Origin: Selaginella tamariscina
Taxonomy: Eukaryota > Streptophyta > Lycopodiopsida > Selaginellales > Selaginellaceae
Direction: 5' to 3'
DNA: 64,000 bases
Assembly: GCA_003024785.1 (NCBI GenBank)
Contig: PUQB01000322.1
Coordinates: 165,159-229,158 of the forward strand
The notes under the pieces are model-generated. The model ran no database searches. It was not told the origin of the DNA and saw only the letters and a list, made by a program, of their open reading frames with translations. A program made the position numbers and the translations under genes. Of the stretch, positions 47,501 to 61,876 are shown piece by piece (positions within the stretch are counted from its first letter, which is position 1; the number at the start of each line of letters is the position of its first letter).

Positions 47501-48951
47501 GTGTTAAAAGATAGAGTGACCAATGGTTCTTGCACTATTGGAGTTAGAGTACGAAATACTTGTCAAGAATGTTTCTCTTAATGTCGCTCAAAAATTCGAT
47601 TGTCACAACGAACTGCTTGAGCAATAGCTTTGTTTAGAGAATTTGAATTCTCGAGAGTGAGCAAAAGTTGGTTCAAAGGCTCATTTAAGGGCTACTCTAC
47701 ATTCACCTTGTAAAATGTTCCTATAATTAATATACATCAGTTTTATGCACCCCAAGAAATACATAAAATAGGTACATAATACATGTTAGTATGTCAATCT
47801 TATTAAGTACTTTATTTTTTTTATTATTATTATGAGATAATGTTTTAATATATAATACATAATGATTTAGATGGCACACATAAAAATAATTATCAATATA
47901 ATATATTTTGATTGTCTGGCTATCTTTTTATTTTTATCTTTATACATGCAATTTTAAATTTAGAACGAGAATAATTTATTTCTTTCAATTTTTTAAAACA
48001 TATGTTACATAATTTCATTTTAGATATTATATTAAATACATTACATTATATTAAATCACATTGTTGACTTTAAAATTAAATATATAAATTATAATTTTAA
48101 TTTTAAAATCAACAGTGGAATTTGCATCTTTAAATATAAATCTCACTATTAATTTAAATATTATGATTAAAAGACTTATACATTTACATTTTAAACTTGA
48201 AATTAATAATAATATTATAACGGTGTATCACATAAATGTTCAATTATGTTGCTTTTGACTTAATTATTTTTATAATGTGTTTGCTTTTGCCTTAATCTTT
48301 TTTTCTTAATCTCTTTTTAATTCCTTAATAATAAGATAATTTATTTATAATATTCAAAAGTACAAAATATAAAGTTATACATATTTATTATTTATTTTAA
48401 ACTTTATAAAAAGATCCATAAGAAGCAACTCAGAATTCAATTTAGATATATTTTACAAATTTGTAACTTGTAATACTTTATTTCTTTTACTCATTGAATT
48501 TGTTTTATAGGTATGATTTATAAATTTTAATAATTAAATAATTTATACTTCCGCTGAGGATTTTCCTTTGTGAATTTATTATAAAAATTTAAATTTGCAA
48601 AAAAGAAAACATCATTGAAATGAGAAATTTAGAACTTACATATGTTTTACTAAAAAAGGAAGAGGCCTAATAAAAACAATATAAATTTAAAATATATTGA
48701 TATAATGTTGTATAAATTAATAAGTTATATATTAAAATATTAAATATTATACAGGACATTCAAGCAAATAAAAACCATTCTCATTCTTTTTAATTCTGAA
48801 GAAACATAAGAATTTATAATTTAATAATTCTATAATTTTATCAAAATCTAGTATATAAATTAGTACAATGCAACTGTAGATGTATGTGTATGTATAATGA
48901 TACCTCTTTCTTTGACCTTGTTTATCTCTCTCTCTCTCTCTCTCTCTCTCT

Positions 48952-48983
<32 letters not shown>

Positions 48984-49163
48984 CAATGTAAAACATGAAA
49001 TTTCTTGTTTTGTTATATAATTGATAAATGCTGGAATTAAATATGCATTTAGTATTATAACTAGATTAACAACAAGAGATATATTCTCATGTTTTAAACT
49101 TATACTCAATTTTATTTAGAAATTAAAATTAAAATTTTTAAACTGGCGAAGTAGCACATAGAA
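47501..49163. other. AT-rich spacer
   Basis: A (TC)n(TA)n microsatellite at about 48926-48976. Otherwise no supported feature. Confidence 0.6.
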
Positions 49164-49388
49164 TTAGTGCACATTTACCTCTAATCTCCTCAACTTGCTT
49201 TCGGAGGCTTGGACAATAATTTTATTACCAAGTACACCACAACATTCGCATATTCGTGGAATATTATCTCCAACCTTGTTGCATTCTTCAGGTAATATTT
49301 TGGTACATCCACATCTAGAACTTGCATAAACCATATTTATACATAGAAACATGATAATTGAAATAAAAACTAATGTGTAAGCCTTCAT
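49164..49388 (-). CDS. small secreted cysteine-rich peptide
   Basis: A 74-codon single-exon frame. Residues 1-23 form a signal peptide (MKAYTLVFISIIMFLCINMVYA). The mature part has six cysteines in the pattern CxC ... C ... CxCC (SRCGCTKILPEEC, then ICECCGVLG) and a charged C-terminus. The length, signal peptide and even cysteine count fit plant secreted cysteine-rich peptides, a broad group that includes defence and signalling peptides; I cannot assign a subfamily. A TATA-like box lies 33-40 bp upstream of the ATG. It stands alone in AT-rich spacer. Confidence 0.55.
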   Translation of the reverse strand: MKAYTLVFISIIMFLCINMVYASSRCGCTKILPEECNKVGDNIPRICECCGVLGNKIIVQASESKLRRLEVNVH

Positions 49389-49420
49389 CTTGAACTTGAA
49401 CTATGAAGATTGTAATATTC

Positions 49421-49428
49421 TTTTTATA
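49421..49428 (-). promoter_or_regulatory. TATA-like box of the cysteine-rich peptide gene
   Basis: Minus-strand TATAAAAA lies 33-40 bp before the start codon, which would give a very short 5' leader unless transcription starts elsewhere. Confidence 0.4.
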
Positions 49429-50554
49429 CCAAGGGTATATACCTTTTATATCTTGTCCAGCTCATTATGAATGTTTTTAAATCTTTATTAAAATATATAT
49501 TTTATATTAAAATTATAAACTTCCTTATTTTTAAAAGTTTAAGTTTATTTTAAAATATTTAAAAATTATTGGTGAATCTACTTTGATACAGTAGGTATAC
49601 ATATTACATGTGCTGACTTTTATGCATCTCACTAAGACTTTTTACATTGTACAGCTCATAATAACATGCTTGATATTTATATATATAAATCTATTAATAT
49701 TAAATTAATTAAATAAATAATATTTAATTAAATAGTTTTACATTTTGTATTATTTTGTTTTAGAGCGCTACATAAAACATTACATTATTATTATTATATA
49801 TTAATAAACATTCATAAAGAGATCTCCTTTTATGAATATGTTCTTAGTATCTCGTTCTGTTTTTAACTTAATTCGATTTCCCAATATTCTTTTTTAAAAT
49901 TTATTAAGAACTTATTAAATTTTATTATAAAAATATAGTTAGAAATTTAATTATATAAAATCTGTACTCTAAAACTTTGACTATAAATTTTTAAATTAAA
50001 ATCTAAAAGAAATGTTATAGATAGTCATAGAAATATCATAAATTCTGATTTTTTAAATTTTTTTCTTTAATTTTTCAATTTAGTAATTATTATAATTAAT
50101 TAAATACATACATTTAATTTATAGCAATTTGTTAAGTAGGTATAAATACAAATAAACAAATGTTAATAAATGCCATAATCTTTTATATATAAGTTGTGTT
50201 TGATAAATACCATGAGTTACAAATAAAAATATATTAAATTTTATTATGACTATAACATCTCCATATTTAATTTGATTGCGAGATTTTTTACTATGAAAAA
50301 ATAATTATATAGCAAAAATTAGTAAAAGCTAATGCTAGCATTTTTGTTAAACCCCAGAGTTTAATGAAATTTCTTAATCCTCTGTATTTAGCGTGAAAGG
50401 AAAAACACACCTTACGTGCGTGTGTTCATGCATATATAAATAACTTTATCAAAAAAGCCACACCATAAAGAACATATGTATTTCTAGACATGTATATACA
50501 TATGTACACTGTGTCTATACGTATATACGTGAATGTATACACATACATACCTCC
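49429..50554. other. AT-rich spacer with the 3' flank of the U-box gene
   Basis: No gene, RNA or repeat that I can support. Confidence 0.6.
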
Positions 50555-50979
50555 TCAGAAATAAGAAGATTGCATGTGAAGCACATCGAGATGAGCAAGT
50601 ATTCTGGCAGCTACAGGCCTGGTAACACTTGTCCCTTTAGAAGTAAGCTCAATGAGAGGCATTTTTGCTGAAGATCCATATTCCTCACGGTACTTGGCCA
50701 CGCGAAACACCTGCATGTACATGTGTGTGTGTGTGTGTGTGCGTGCGCACGCCTCTCTCTCTCTGTGTATTATATGCACATATATTCACATTATACATAA
50801 TATTGATGATAATGTTAACTATATTCGACTAAATCAAGGAATATAAATATATTATGTACTATAAATCATATCATATATTACCTTTTCCAGCATCCATAAT
50901 GCTTTGTCTTTAGCTTCTACACTCCCCACTGTCAGTATTCTCACCAGCGCTCTAATTCCTTCGTTATATATCATAGATT

Positions 50980-51023
<44 letters not shown>

Positions 51024-51544
51024 TATGCATGTAATACACACAAAGTATATTATTAACTATGAGTTAATCTGTATGCTGTGTTGATCTATAATACTAATAG
51101 ATGTGTATTGCAATTTGACAACACACTACTAGATAAATAAGAGTGTATTAATGGTTATAACATCGTTTTAACCAATTGATATTTAAAATCTTAATATTAT
51201 AATTAATATAATTATACAAAACTAGCATAGCTGTATTAAGTAATAGATATACATATTATGCCTTATAATTAAATTATATATGAATATCTACGATTTAATT
51301 ATGTTAAGTGTGCTTTATAATTTAATTAATATAATTAATTACCTCGAGCTTCAGCAATAACTTTGACACCGTGTGGCCATATGTCTTCATGTAAGAAAGT
51401 AGAGAGTGCAACCATAGCTGCCTCTTGAACCTCTATTTCTTCTAAACATTGTACAAGTGGTGCCACTGCATTTGCCTAATCATAAGTTAAGTTAATTACT
51501 GTATATATAAACCTACACACACACACAGATGTGTGTGTGCGTGT

Positions 51545-51586
<42 letters not shown>

Positions 51587-52341
51587 GTCTGTGTATATAT
51601 AGCCTTTACCTCCACAAGACAAAAACTCTTTTCAATTGTACAGTGCCCTTGGTGAAGAACACACTTGGACTCTGAAGGCTCCGTAAAGAAGCAAAGTATC
51701 CTCCTGCCGTAACACATTAACACACACACACAACACAACAACAACAACAAAATAAATATAAGCATGTAAAGAGGTTCTTCATGTATATATATGCATACCT
51801 GGTTCTTACAAGGGGCTCAGTGAGTCTTCTACTACCTTCTGAAAACTGTCCAAGTGCTGTAGCAGCTCTTAGCTTAACAAGTTTAGTGTTTCCACTATTT
51901 AGAAGCTTAACCAGGCACTGTACGGCACCGTATTCCGCTGCCGTACGCTGTAGATCCTCACGAGACGGCTTTGTGAAGTGTAGAAGTGCAGCCGTGGCAT
52001 TTTCCAAGAGAATATTCGTATTCTGCTTACCACCGTATGTACGGAGCAAGTTTACAACTGCAGTAAGAGCCCCGGCTTGAACCAGTCTGCCGAACACTAG
52101 ATATTGGTAATCAAATTTACCCACACATACACACGTATGATTTAAACATATACACACGTATAATGTACGTAAATAGAGGGAGGAGATGCATAGTTGCATA
52201 CATGTGCATTACAGATAGTCATTTACGAGAATATACATATATGGATACATAAACGAATGCCTATTCATGCAACATTATACCTACATATGTTGATCAGTAT
52301 GTGTATGCATGCCTATGCATACATACCTCTCGTTGTATATG

Positions 52342-52392
<51 letters not shown>

Positions 52393-54262
52393 ATTTTCAG
52401 ACATAAACTAGCATTCACACGTATGATGTACACACACGCACACACACCTGTCAACAAGTTGGTTGTCATTTGAAGGAAGGTTTCCAATAATACCAACAGC
52501 TGCTGCCTTTTCATCCTCCGTAAAAGAGACCTACAAATATAAATATACATTCAATATTATAAGTCCATATGTGTATCAACATATTATATACATAAACACT
52601 CATATATACATCTATTTATGTATTCTCTCTCTCTCTCTCAGATATGTAACATGTATAATAGTGTAATAGTATATACATGTGTCTATAACTATACACACAT
52701 ATATACCTCGGACATGATATCAACCAACGTACGCAAGCTAGTTTTCCCCAGAAACTCAGAGACCTGACGGCCAGCATTGTCCCCAGACAAACAGAAGAGC
52801 AACTTAAGGGCGTGCACACGGACTTCAAAATCTGTGTTCTCGCAAAAGGGCAAAAGAGTTGTATTGCATCAGATGCCCTTAGTATATTCCTGGCATTTAT
52901 TGCTCCTCCTGGTGTACATATTCCGTAGAGTGCACGTAGAAGATGCTTTTGGATCTCTGGGCCGGCGAGGTTTAGGAGAGAGAGTAGCTGTACGAGTGTA
53001 TCCTCTGACTCAAGCACCTATAAAAAGTTAATTAAACAAAAACATATTCATAAACAATACGTGTATAACATGTGTATATATATGGGTGGTGCATATATGT
53101 ATGTGGAATTCCATTTACCTACTTCTACAGATACAAACGATAACACAAAATGTATAGTACGTATTACATCTAGAGAGAGAGAGAGAGGTGTGTAATGATG
53201 TTTATATAGATAGTTGCATTTGGTGTCTTGAGACGGTAGCTATATACACACTGAACAAAACACACGCACGCACCTCGTTCCTGTTGCTTGGCAAAGCAGG
53301 TGTAGACAAGTTAGCAAAGGTAGCTGCTGCTTGCTCTTTGAGCGTGACAAGCGAAGAAGTCACAGAACACAGTAGCCTTAACATTGGTTGCACAATACCT
53401 GCAGGCACACACGTGTGTATACACACCCATACACGTGGACATATATATCTTTATGCATGTATATATATAGACAGAAGAGCTATACATGCATCGAAGATGA
53501 ACATACATTATATCTACATACATGCCTGTCCACTATTCATTTCATGTATGTATTGTGTAATGTCTGTGGACCATCGTATATCCGTATGTGTGTCCATCCA
53601 TGTATAAATATGTTTCACATACATACATACACATACACATACACGTATATACACGTATATACCTGCATTGATCATCTCAACACGCGTAGTGCGTATATAT
53701 ATGAATGCACAAGGTAATGAAGTAAATATGCATAGAACATTACATATATATGTACAGGTGTGTTCATTATATACACATACACTTAAGTACATAAACAAAC
53801 ATATACACACGTGCATGCCAAACGGACATCTTCCACATGCATGAGTATATACATTCATGCATGGAACATGAACATACACTACATATACATGTATATATGT
53901 GTCCACACTATATACACATATCTATACACAGACATACACAGGTACCTGCACTGATCATCTCCTGCCTGTTCTCTGGGAGTGTGGATAAGCTCTGTAATGC
54001 GCCCAGTGAAGCGGATTTAGCTTCTAAGTTGCCCACGGAAATCATTCTCACGAGTGGGGATATGGCCCCGTCTTGTCTCAGTGCTGCTTTGGCTTGGTCC
54101 GTCAGCTCCATTCTTGCTATTGCACTTGCCATTAATATCTTATCCATGTCCGATCCTGTGTATTAAAACGTATATATAAACACGTATACATATATACATA
54201 TATTAGTATATACCTAGGATATGCGTATGCATGTGCCAAGCGTGTGTATATGTATGTGTGTC

Positions 54263-54295
<33 letters not shown>

Positions 54296-54307
54296 ATCTA
54301 TCTATAT

Positions 54308-54338
<31 letters not shown>

Positions 54339-54504
54339 CATACATACATACACACACACACACGAGAGATATGAAATGAGATGTATACATGATATTTGTA
54401 TATAGATGTATTACAGATGGATCTATGCATAATTATATGTATATATACGTCCTAAATATATATTAGCAACTCATTAGTCATACATTCATACATATAATAG
54501 ATCT

Positions 54505-54582
<78 letters not shown>

Positions 54583-56237
54583 CACCACATATCTACATAC
54601 ATACTTCTGAACTGTATATTAGGCCTAGTTATATATATGTGTATCAAACATATATACTTCAGATACATATATGCATAGATACGTGTATATATCTGTATCT
54701 CCATAAGCATTTACATTAGACGTCTACGTATCTCCATCTTAAGTATATGTATCTCTTATGTATGTACGTGTGTGTGTGTGTGTCAATTCATACATCACAA
54801 CACATCCATACTAGAATAATGATTAAAAAGCAATATATGTTTGTCTCCACCCACAATATACACCCACACCTACACGCACATACCTTCTCTGAGACGTATA
54901 GCAAGAGGGTTGAAGTAATTAGCTTCTGCCATTTGCACAACATTCTGACTACTCGTGGTCAATGAATCTAGAAGCATGGTCGCATATTCCGAACCACTAG
55001 CACCTTCGCTCCTCAATGTAGCCAGCAATAATATGCATCTAATAAAATAAATAAGCAAAATTTAAGAAAAACTAGGAAATAGTTTGATTAATTAATATTT
55101 AATAATAATAAAACATACATATTCATAAAAAAATGCATATATGTACGTCCATACCTATTTATACATGTGTTATACATCGTTTATCTATGTCATATACATA
55201 GTCACTCACACGCATAAACACGCATACGCACGCGCGCACGACATACCCTTTGGCTCTACCAATTTGGTCGCATATACTGGGGATCCTGGAGAGCTCCAAT
55301 AAAAGTCCAACAGCTTCTTTACGTTCCCCAGACTCGCGTGAGAGAGATTTAACCACGAGCGGTAACGCACCGGCGTCCATTATCCTTTCCTGAATGTGTG
55401 TAACCCTGCGTTAAACAAGTTTGGATTCAGGGGTTTAAGGTTTTTAAGGGTTACACACCGTGTGTTGTATGTATAACATATAACATATGTATGTACACAC
55501 AAACACGAGTATATATATACATGCAACATATCAGGCATATATATAGCGGATCTTAATACACAAACCATACATCTTACTATATCAAAAATTGTTCCTAATA
55601 TGTATAAAACTCATTAACATAATGTAGCTTATATGTATATAACAATTCTATCATTTGATGCATCTAGACATGCATAACTGAAGACTCGTGTCTAGTTTGT
55701 GTATACGTCTAGTGTGAAATAAATACACGTACATACCATTCCATCATGTGTGTAGTTGGTGTTTATGGAAGTGAGGGATTAAGGTTTAAGAGATGTATAT
55801 TGTTTATCTGTATGAATATATGCACAATACATGCATACAAGTCCATTGTCCTTTCCAGAAAATATCTGTAGTTTAGAGTAGGGGTTTAAGGTGTGCCCAG
55901 AATATGCTCGTGTAGAGAGTTACTAATTTGTATAAATACATGGTCTTATGAATCTCTCTCTTGCAGTTCAACCAGCAAGGTTAGGGGGTGTTTAAGGGGC
56001 TATATAGCGTTATTCTCCCTACTAGATTTATTGTATCAATTTCTCTGCACACTACACAAGCATACCTTGTTAGTATTGTCGGCAGCGAGACTAGTAAGTG
56101 TTATGAGCGTCTTTGTTCTGATCATGGGCTTCTTCTTGGAGAGAAGTAAGCTCACTAATATCGGTATTGCCCCTGCTTCAGCTATCCATACCCGGTTCCT
56201 GGGCCTCTCCTCACTCAATCTGTAGCAAAAAAATCCC

Positions 56238-56281
<44 letters not shown>

Positions 56282-56752
56282 ATGCCACATCATATATGCA
56301 CTGTATGTATGTACCTGTGTAGTTCACGAAGACCAGCCTGAACTTGACTCTCATCCTCGGACTTAAGTTTAGAGCAACTACTTGAGATGTTGGAACGCGT
56401 TCGACGGTCCTTAGACTCCTCAATAGAATGTCTGAAAGAAGTATTTAACATAAGATATATAGGGTAACGGATGTATACATAGACATATGGATATATGTTG
56501 TAAATGTATATGGATAAGTAACACACACACACCTGAGGGCTAAATTGGGCTTCATTTCGAAGTTGTCAAGCTTCACATGTGTTACAGGACAGAAATCGTT
56601 ATCCTCTTTAAACCATTTCTCAATTGCACTTCTCTCAAATGTGTGCCCTGAGGCAATCTCCACAGGGTCCTGTACAATAATATTATATTCAGCAAACAAA
56701 AATACTATTAATATGACGTCAAGTTTTACTATATATACGAGTCGTTAGTACC

Positions 56753-56789
<37 letters not shown>

Positions 56790-59061
56790 GACCTAATACA
56801 TGTATGCTGGACATAATACATAGGTTTCTCTATTGTTCGTACATAGTAAATCCACACACACACGAACACATGCAAACGTGTTAACTACCTCCATAATGGT
56901 CTTAGTTAAGGGGCAATAAAACGGCATATATTGCCAGTTTCCCTGAATCTTATGTGATCCGTACGAATCCGAGCTACCATTCCGTACATCTGCCGCACTT
57001 AACAGCCCGATTATCTGCTCTAGTTGATAAGCTTCTGCTTGGTTTTTTCTTAGCTCAGCTTCCTCTCTTTCCTTTTTAAAATCTTCAAGTTCCTGATAAA
57101 TGATACATTATGCAGGTATATTATATGTGTGTGTGTGTTACCTTTGAAAGCGATATAGTATCCTCTGAGACACCCACAGCCCGTGCAATTTGCATAAGCA
57201 GATCGTTTGCAAAGCTTCTGTCCGTTCTCCTATCTTTAATACCAAGCTTTAACGTAAAAGCATACATATTAGTAGAACTAAAATTAAATATTGCATATAC
57301 TAAAAAGTCAGTAGCTAATATTGTATACAATACATATTGCTAGCTTAGTTAACAGAATCTACGAGAGAGAGACACCACGTACAGTCTAATCTGCAATCCT
57401 GTGAGTCAATCAGTGTTGTACACACACACACAGATCTATCTATCTATCTATCTCTCTCTCATATATATATATATATATCCTAAAATTATAGATACATAAC
57501 ATACACAGAGAGAGAGAGAGAGCAATATATATAGTAGTTGTTTTGATATTTACCTCTATTTTCTCGAGAATAGCTTCATCTGCGGCTGCCGCTTTAAACT
57601 GTGCCTTCTGCATATCGTGTAAAAGTTTCTCAGTTGTCTCGCGGCTATCCACGGATATGTTCATGCTCGCCATTGGTATTAAGCTTAAGCACCTCCCTAC
57701 TTCATGTGTAATGTCTTGAACCTGTTTAACTAGTGTTCTACAGTTTACCAGCAAATAGATCTTGCTCTTTGAACCACAGAGCTCAATTAATTCCTGTATA
57801 ACAAATATGTATAAATAAATCGCCATATGCATACGCTTATGAAAGTGTATATATGTGTGTATATACATATACATATAGCTCTATAGCTCTATGTTGATGT
57901 ATATGTTTTATAAATGGATATATGCTGACATATCTATATCTTCATAGACTATATATCTCTTTTAATTATATGTATATGCAGTTACAAATTTACATTATAT
58001 ATGTGTGCGTGGGTGTGTAAATATATAGATTTACACGTGTATGCTTTACATTTGTTCACACACAGACACACGTATATCGTATTTATATGTTCGAGTATAC
58101 GTCGTTAGCATACATAATATAGTGAAATCACTATATTATATATATTCATGAAGTTAACATATATGGATAGACAAAAGTAATAAAATACCTGAGCTTTCTT
58201 CATTTCGCGCTCTAAACTTTCGAGTGAAACCCTCATGGGAGGCGTATCCCGGACATTCTTATCTTGCAGCTGTAAAATAATATAATTTGTATGTTTAGAT
58301 ATATGCATACACTATGTATATATTTATATACGTAACACACATACAATAATATATATATAAACTCTTCTCTATATATACTTACATGCATATACATGCACAC
58401 AAGCATGTATATAGTTCAAGAATATATTTGTCATTTTTGTGTATATGAAACATATACAAAGGCATACATCTATAGATGTATATGCGCTATACTTTACCTA
58501 CACATACGGGGTTGAATCTTCTCGATACACAAAGTTAATAAATATATAGACCAGTGTCATCTATTAATGTACTCTAGTTTAGATACTCTCTCTCTCTAAT
58601 TGAATATATCCACGTACATAGTGTAATTGTGTACATACATATGTGTGCAAGTAATTGACCATATCCATGTAAGCTATTGTAATTACATCCTTAAGAACGG
58701 ATTAACTCTTCTCCACACAAAAGTTAATAAATATGTACATGTGCGTGTGTGAATGTTGATCCATATAAATACTATAATTGCATCCTTAAGCACGGTTCAA
58801 TATACATACTTATATATACACATACGTATATGTATACAACTTACATAAAATTGAGTATATCTATTATAACATATAATATATGATTACCTCCTTAAGTACG
58901 GGTTGTATTTTCTCTAAATAACCACCCATCTCTCGAAAACTCTCTTTCTCAAAAAGAACATCTTTTGCTGCTATTGCCGTGTCCATTACTTGAACCACTA
59001 ACTTCGCTAACACTTCTGATATTGGTGCTAACACAACATTCCCAAGACCTCCGCGAAACAT
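50555..59061 (-). CDS. U-box E3 ubiquitin ligase with armadillo repeats (PUB42-44 type)
   Basis: Nineteen exons: 59061-58888, 58269-58189, 57793-57554, 57246-57142, 57092-56889, 56669-56533, 56431-56315, 56219-56066, 55389-55247, 55038-54884, 54155-53946, 53398-53274, 53017-52707, 52530-52448, 52086-51799, 51703-51610, 51475-51343, 50958-50882, 50710-50555; about 995 residues. A helical N-terminal domain (about 1-255) is followed by a U-box (about 259-333: FYCPLTKTIMEDPVEIASGH, CPVTHVKLDNF), which recruits the E2 enzyme, then many ARM repeats (AGAIPILVSLLLS, DGAISPLVRMISVGNLEAKS, AGALTAVVNLL) for substrate binding. The end, AARILAHLDVLHMQSSYF, matches PUB42-44 proteins, known for roles at the plasma membrane in senescence and immunity. 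All exon phases agree except exon 13, one base short (311 nt) near a CTCTTTTG run at about 52860. Confidence 0.88.
52340..52390. repeat. (GA)n microsatellite in a PUB intron
   Basis: About 24 GA units lie between exons 15 and 14 of the minus-strand gene. Similar tracts lie at 50985-51020 and 54508-54537 (TC). Confidence 0.95.
53661..53683 (-). pseudogene. possible vestige of a duplicated ARM exon end
   Basis: In the intron between exons 11 and 12, the minus strand reads GTTGAGATGATCAATGCAG followed by GTATATA. This resembles the end of exon 11 (GAGATGATCAGTGCAG then GTACC), including its splice donor. Nothing else of an exon survives upstream of it. Confidence 0.35.
54255..54363. repeat. palindromic compound microsatellite in a PUB intron
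   Basis: The order (TG)n(TATG)n(TATC)n then (GATA)n(CATA)n(CA)n makes the right half the reverse complement of the left half over about 50 bp, so the tract can fold into a long hairpin. Confidence 0.85.
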
Positions 59062-59119
59062 CTTGCTTAGCCTAATACATACGTTATATGTACATGTATA
59101 CTGTGTGTGTGTGTCTATA

Positions 59120-59183
<64 letters not shown>

Positions 59184-60178
59184 AGTCATACATATTTACT
59201 AATTTATGGTCACTTTCAACTGAATAAAAGACTTATTAGAGTGTGTCACTTTTTACATTAAATTTTCGTTTTCAATGCATCTCACGATATATCTATATAC
59301 AACACTCTGGACTATATAGAGAGAGAGATTCAGAAGATAATTACCTGTTCAGAAATGAAGTCGCTAAAACCACCGTTAATCTCTGTGTTTTCCACACTGA
59401 ATGCACAGTGTCTCAAATATATATATGCACACATACACACTTATGCATATACACATGCACACCACTGAGTATTGATCTTCAATTGTCACATATCCAATTG
59501 CAGGAATTGCATACTGGAAGGAGGGGATCTTCAAATATGCACACGAATGTAATCAATACACAGACACACACATATACACATAGAAGAATTGAGGTAGTTG
59601 TCAGCTTGAGAATGACAAACCCCTTTCAAGACCAGAAAACGTACATAGCTCCGCGTCCGAATAATAGTATATGCCCACCTACATTATTATTAAATTAAAC
59701 TTCATGAATTAATTATATTAATAATGTAGACTTTTCAAAGACTGAACTTCTCATAAGACGTTTAATTAAGTTAATGATTTAATTATGATTATACCTCCGC
59801 GTAGAATAAGTCAAACTTCCCACGTAGACAAAGTCCGCACTGCGCATGGTTGACAAGGTGTTAGAGTTTGCGTAGAATATATATACACCGTATATATACA
59901 CAATGTACGGTGAAGGGTCACCTGTCCAATCGTACTTGCTACTCTGTATATACTATGACTCAACGGAGCACAGACAGGGACACACACACCCTAAGTGAGT
60001 TTTATTTACCCGGTTTGAGAGGATTACTGAGAAGACGTTTAAGAGCAAGTTTATTGATAGTGAAGCTTCACGAGGTAGTTTATATGAAGCCCCGGCCAGG
60101 GCAACATGAAGTATATCTAGCATACACGCACACGCACACACACATATAGAGGAGAGAGAGACAGACAGACAGACCGAC
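59062..60178. other. intergenic region between the EDRF1-like and U-box genes
   Basis: It contains the upstream region of the U-box gene and the 3' flank of the next one. A (TA)n tract of about 60 bp occupies 59122-59180. No gene is supported. Confidence 0.6.
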
Positions 60179-61844
60179 CTAGGAAGACTCGTGTGTCGTC
60201 CAAAAAGCGTATAGGTCCTTCAAGTCGTGTGGTAAAGTCTGGGGCGTGGACCGTAGAACGACTCTATACATGTCCTTGAGCTTGGACTTGTCTGATACAT
60301 GTACACATGCACGCTCCCTGTGTTGTTCATTGCCATGTGTAGGGCGTTCTTAAGGACGGTTTGTAGCGTCTTTAGAAACTCCGTTAAAGCCTCTGCTGAC
60401 GGAGTTACTGTTCCGTCAAATGCCCGCCATCCTTGCAACATGAAAGACACTCCTTGTTCTACCACTTGCTGCTCAGCCTGCTCAAATAAAAACTCAGTGT
60501 GTGCGTGCGTGTGTGTTTGTGTTGTGTGAGAGAGAGAAAGAGACAACGTATGTACACAGACAAATCCACGTACACGTACACAGATCCATTTTAAGCAAGA
60601 TTAATGCACAGAAGTTATTAATCAAGCTTAATAAAATCTCACTGACATTACTTGAAAATCTACACCCACACGCACACGCACACAACTTAAATATACCACA
60701 ATGCGTCAAGTAAAACTTCATCCACACCTCGGAACTTGATAGCAGAATATAGCAGGCATGTACATAAATATGTATTAGCTACTTTCACATATACAAATAT
60801 ACACAACATGTTTTAACACATACGTATACAAATTTATATATATAAGCATCCTGACATGTACATAAACACATATATCAACATATATGAACGTATATCTAAT
60901 ATCAAAGTATTTAAGATTGTATTGATGTATAAGTTTAAGAAAAGAATGTAACCTAGACACATAGAGCATAATTGGATATACAAACTTACAAATATGAGTA
61001 TATATAAACAGCATACATACGTACAATCAAACACACAAGGAGAGAGAGAGAGAGAGATAAAGTTAAGTATATCTATAATCTATGTATATGTATGTATATG
61101 TATGGTTAATGTATATATATACCTGATAGCTGCTGGAAAATGACACAGAAAGAAAGCAGAGTGCACACTCCTTCTGTATAATATCAAGGAACATAGAAGG
61201 ATGTGTATCCGGGTGATAATACTGCAAAGATTTCCGCAGATGATGATCCGCAATAGAAGCATATAGCTTCAGATTCGTCTCCTTGCCATATTCCGTCATG
61301 GCATATCCGGTAGCATATTCCGCTCTCCCCTTGAGTATGCTTAAACACTTCTCTAAATGGCAGCCTATCTGGTAATGTGCGAAAGCCGCTTCCTGTGCTC
61401 GTTTTGCAGATTCGTATAATACCAATGCCTCGAGTATAGGAGAATTTGCAGTAAAAAGTGCTTGTAACCTGGTAATATAATTTGTAAGAAATACGCATGT
61501 ATGTGTGTCTAGGAATACAAAACACGTGCATTTATAACTATTATAGGCTATATATACATCGATATAGTATACTTCTGCACCTGTACACAAACACGCACAC
61601 ACATATATAAGCATGTATACGCATACAAGATGGTGAAATACATATATGTAAGTATATGTGTGTGTGTGTGTTGTGTGTGTTATTACTACATCGGTTATTA
61701 TGTTTCAAACTCTTAAACAATATCAAGTAGCATATATCTGTCTTTGATATATCTATATATTACATATGTATTTCTGCATAATAGAGATGTACGAGTATAA
61801 TACACACACACAACATCATTCCTATACAAAATGCATAAAATAGT

Positions 61845-61876
<32 letters not shown>

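Noticed and set aside
53388..53906. Open frames of 109-130 codons on both strands around 53.4-53.9 kb
   Set aside because: They consist of Tyr/His/Thr/Cys-rich translations of (ACAT)n and TATA-type intron sequence.
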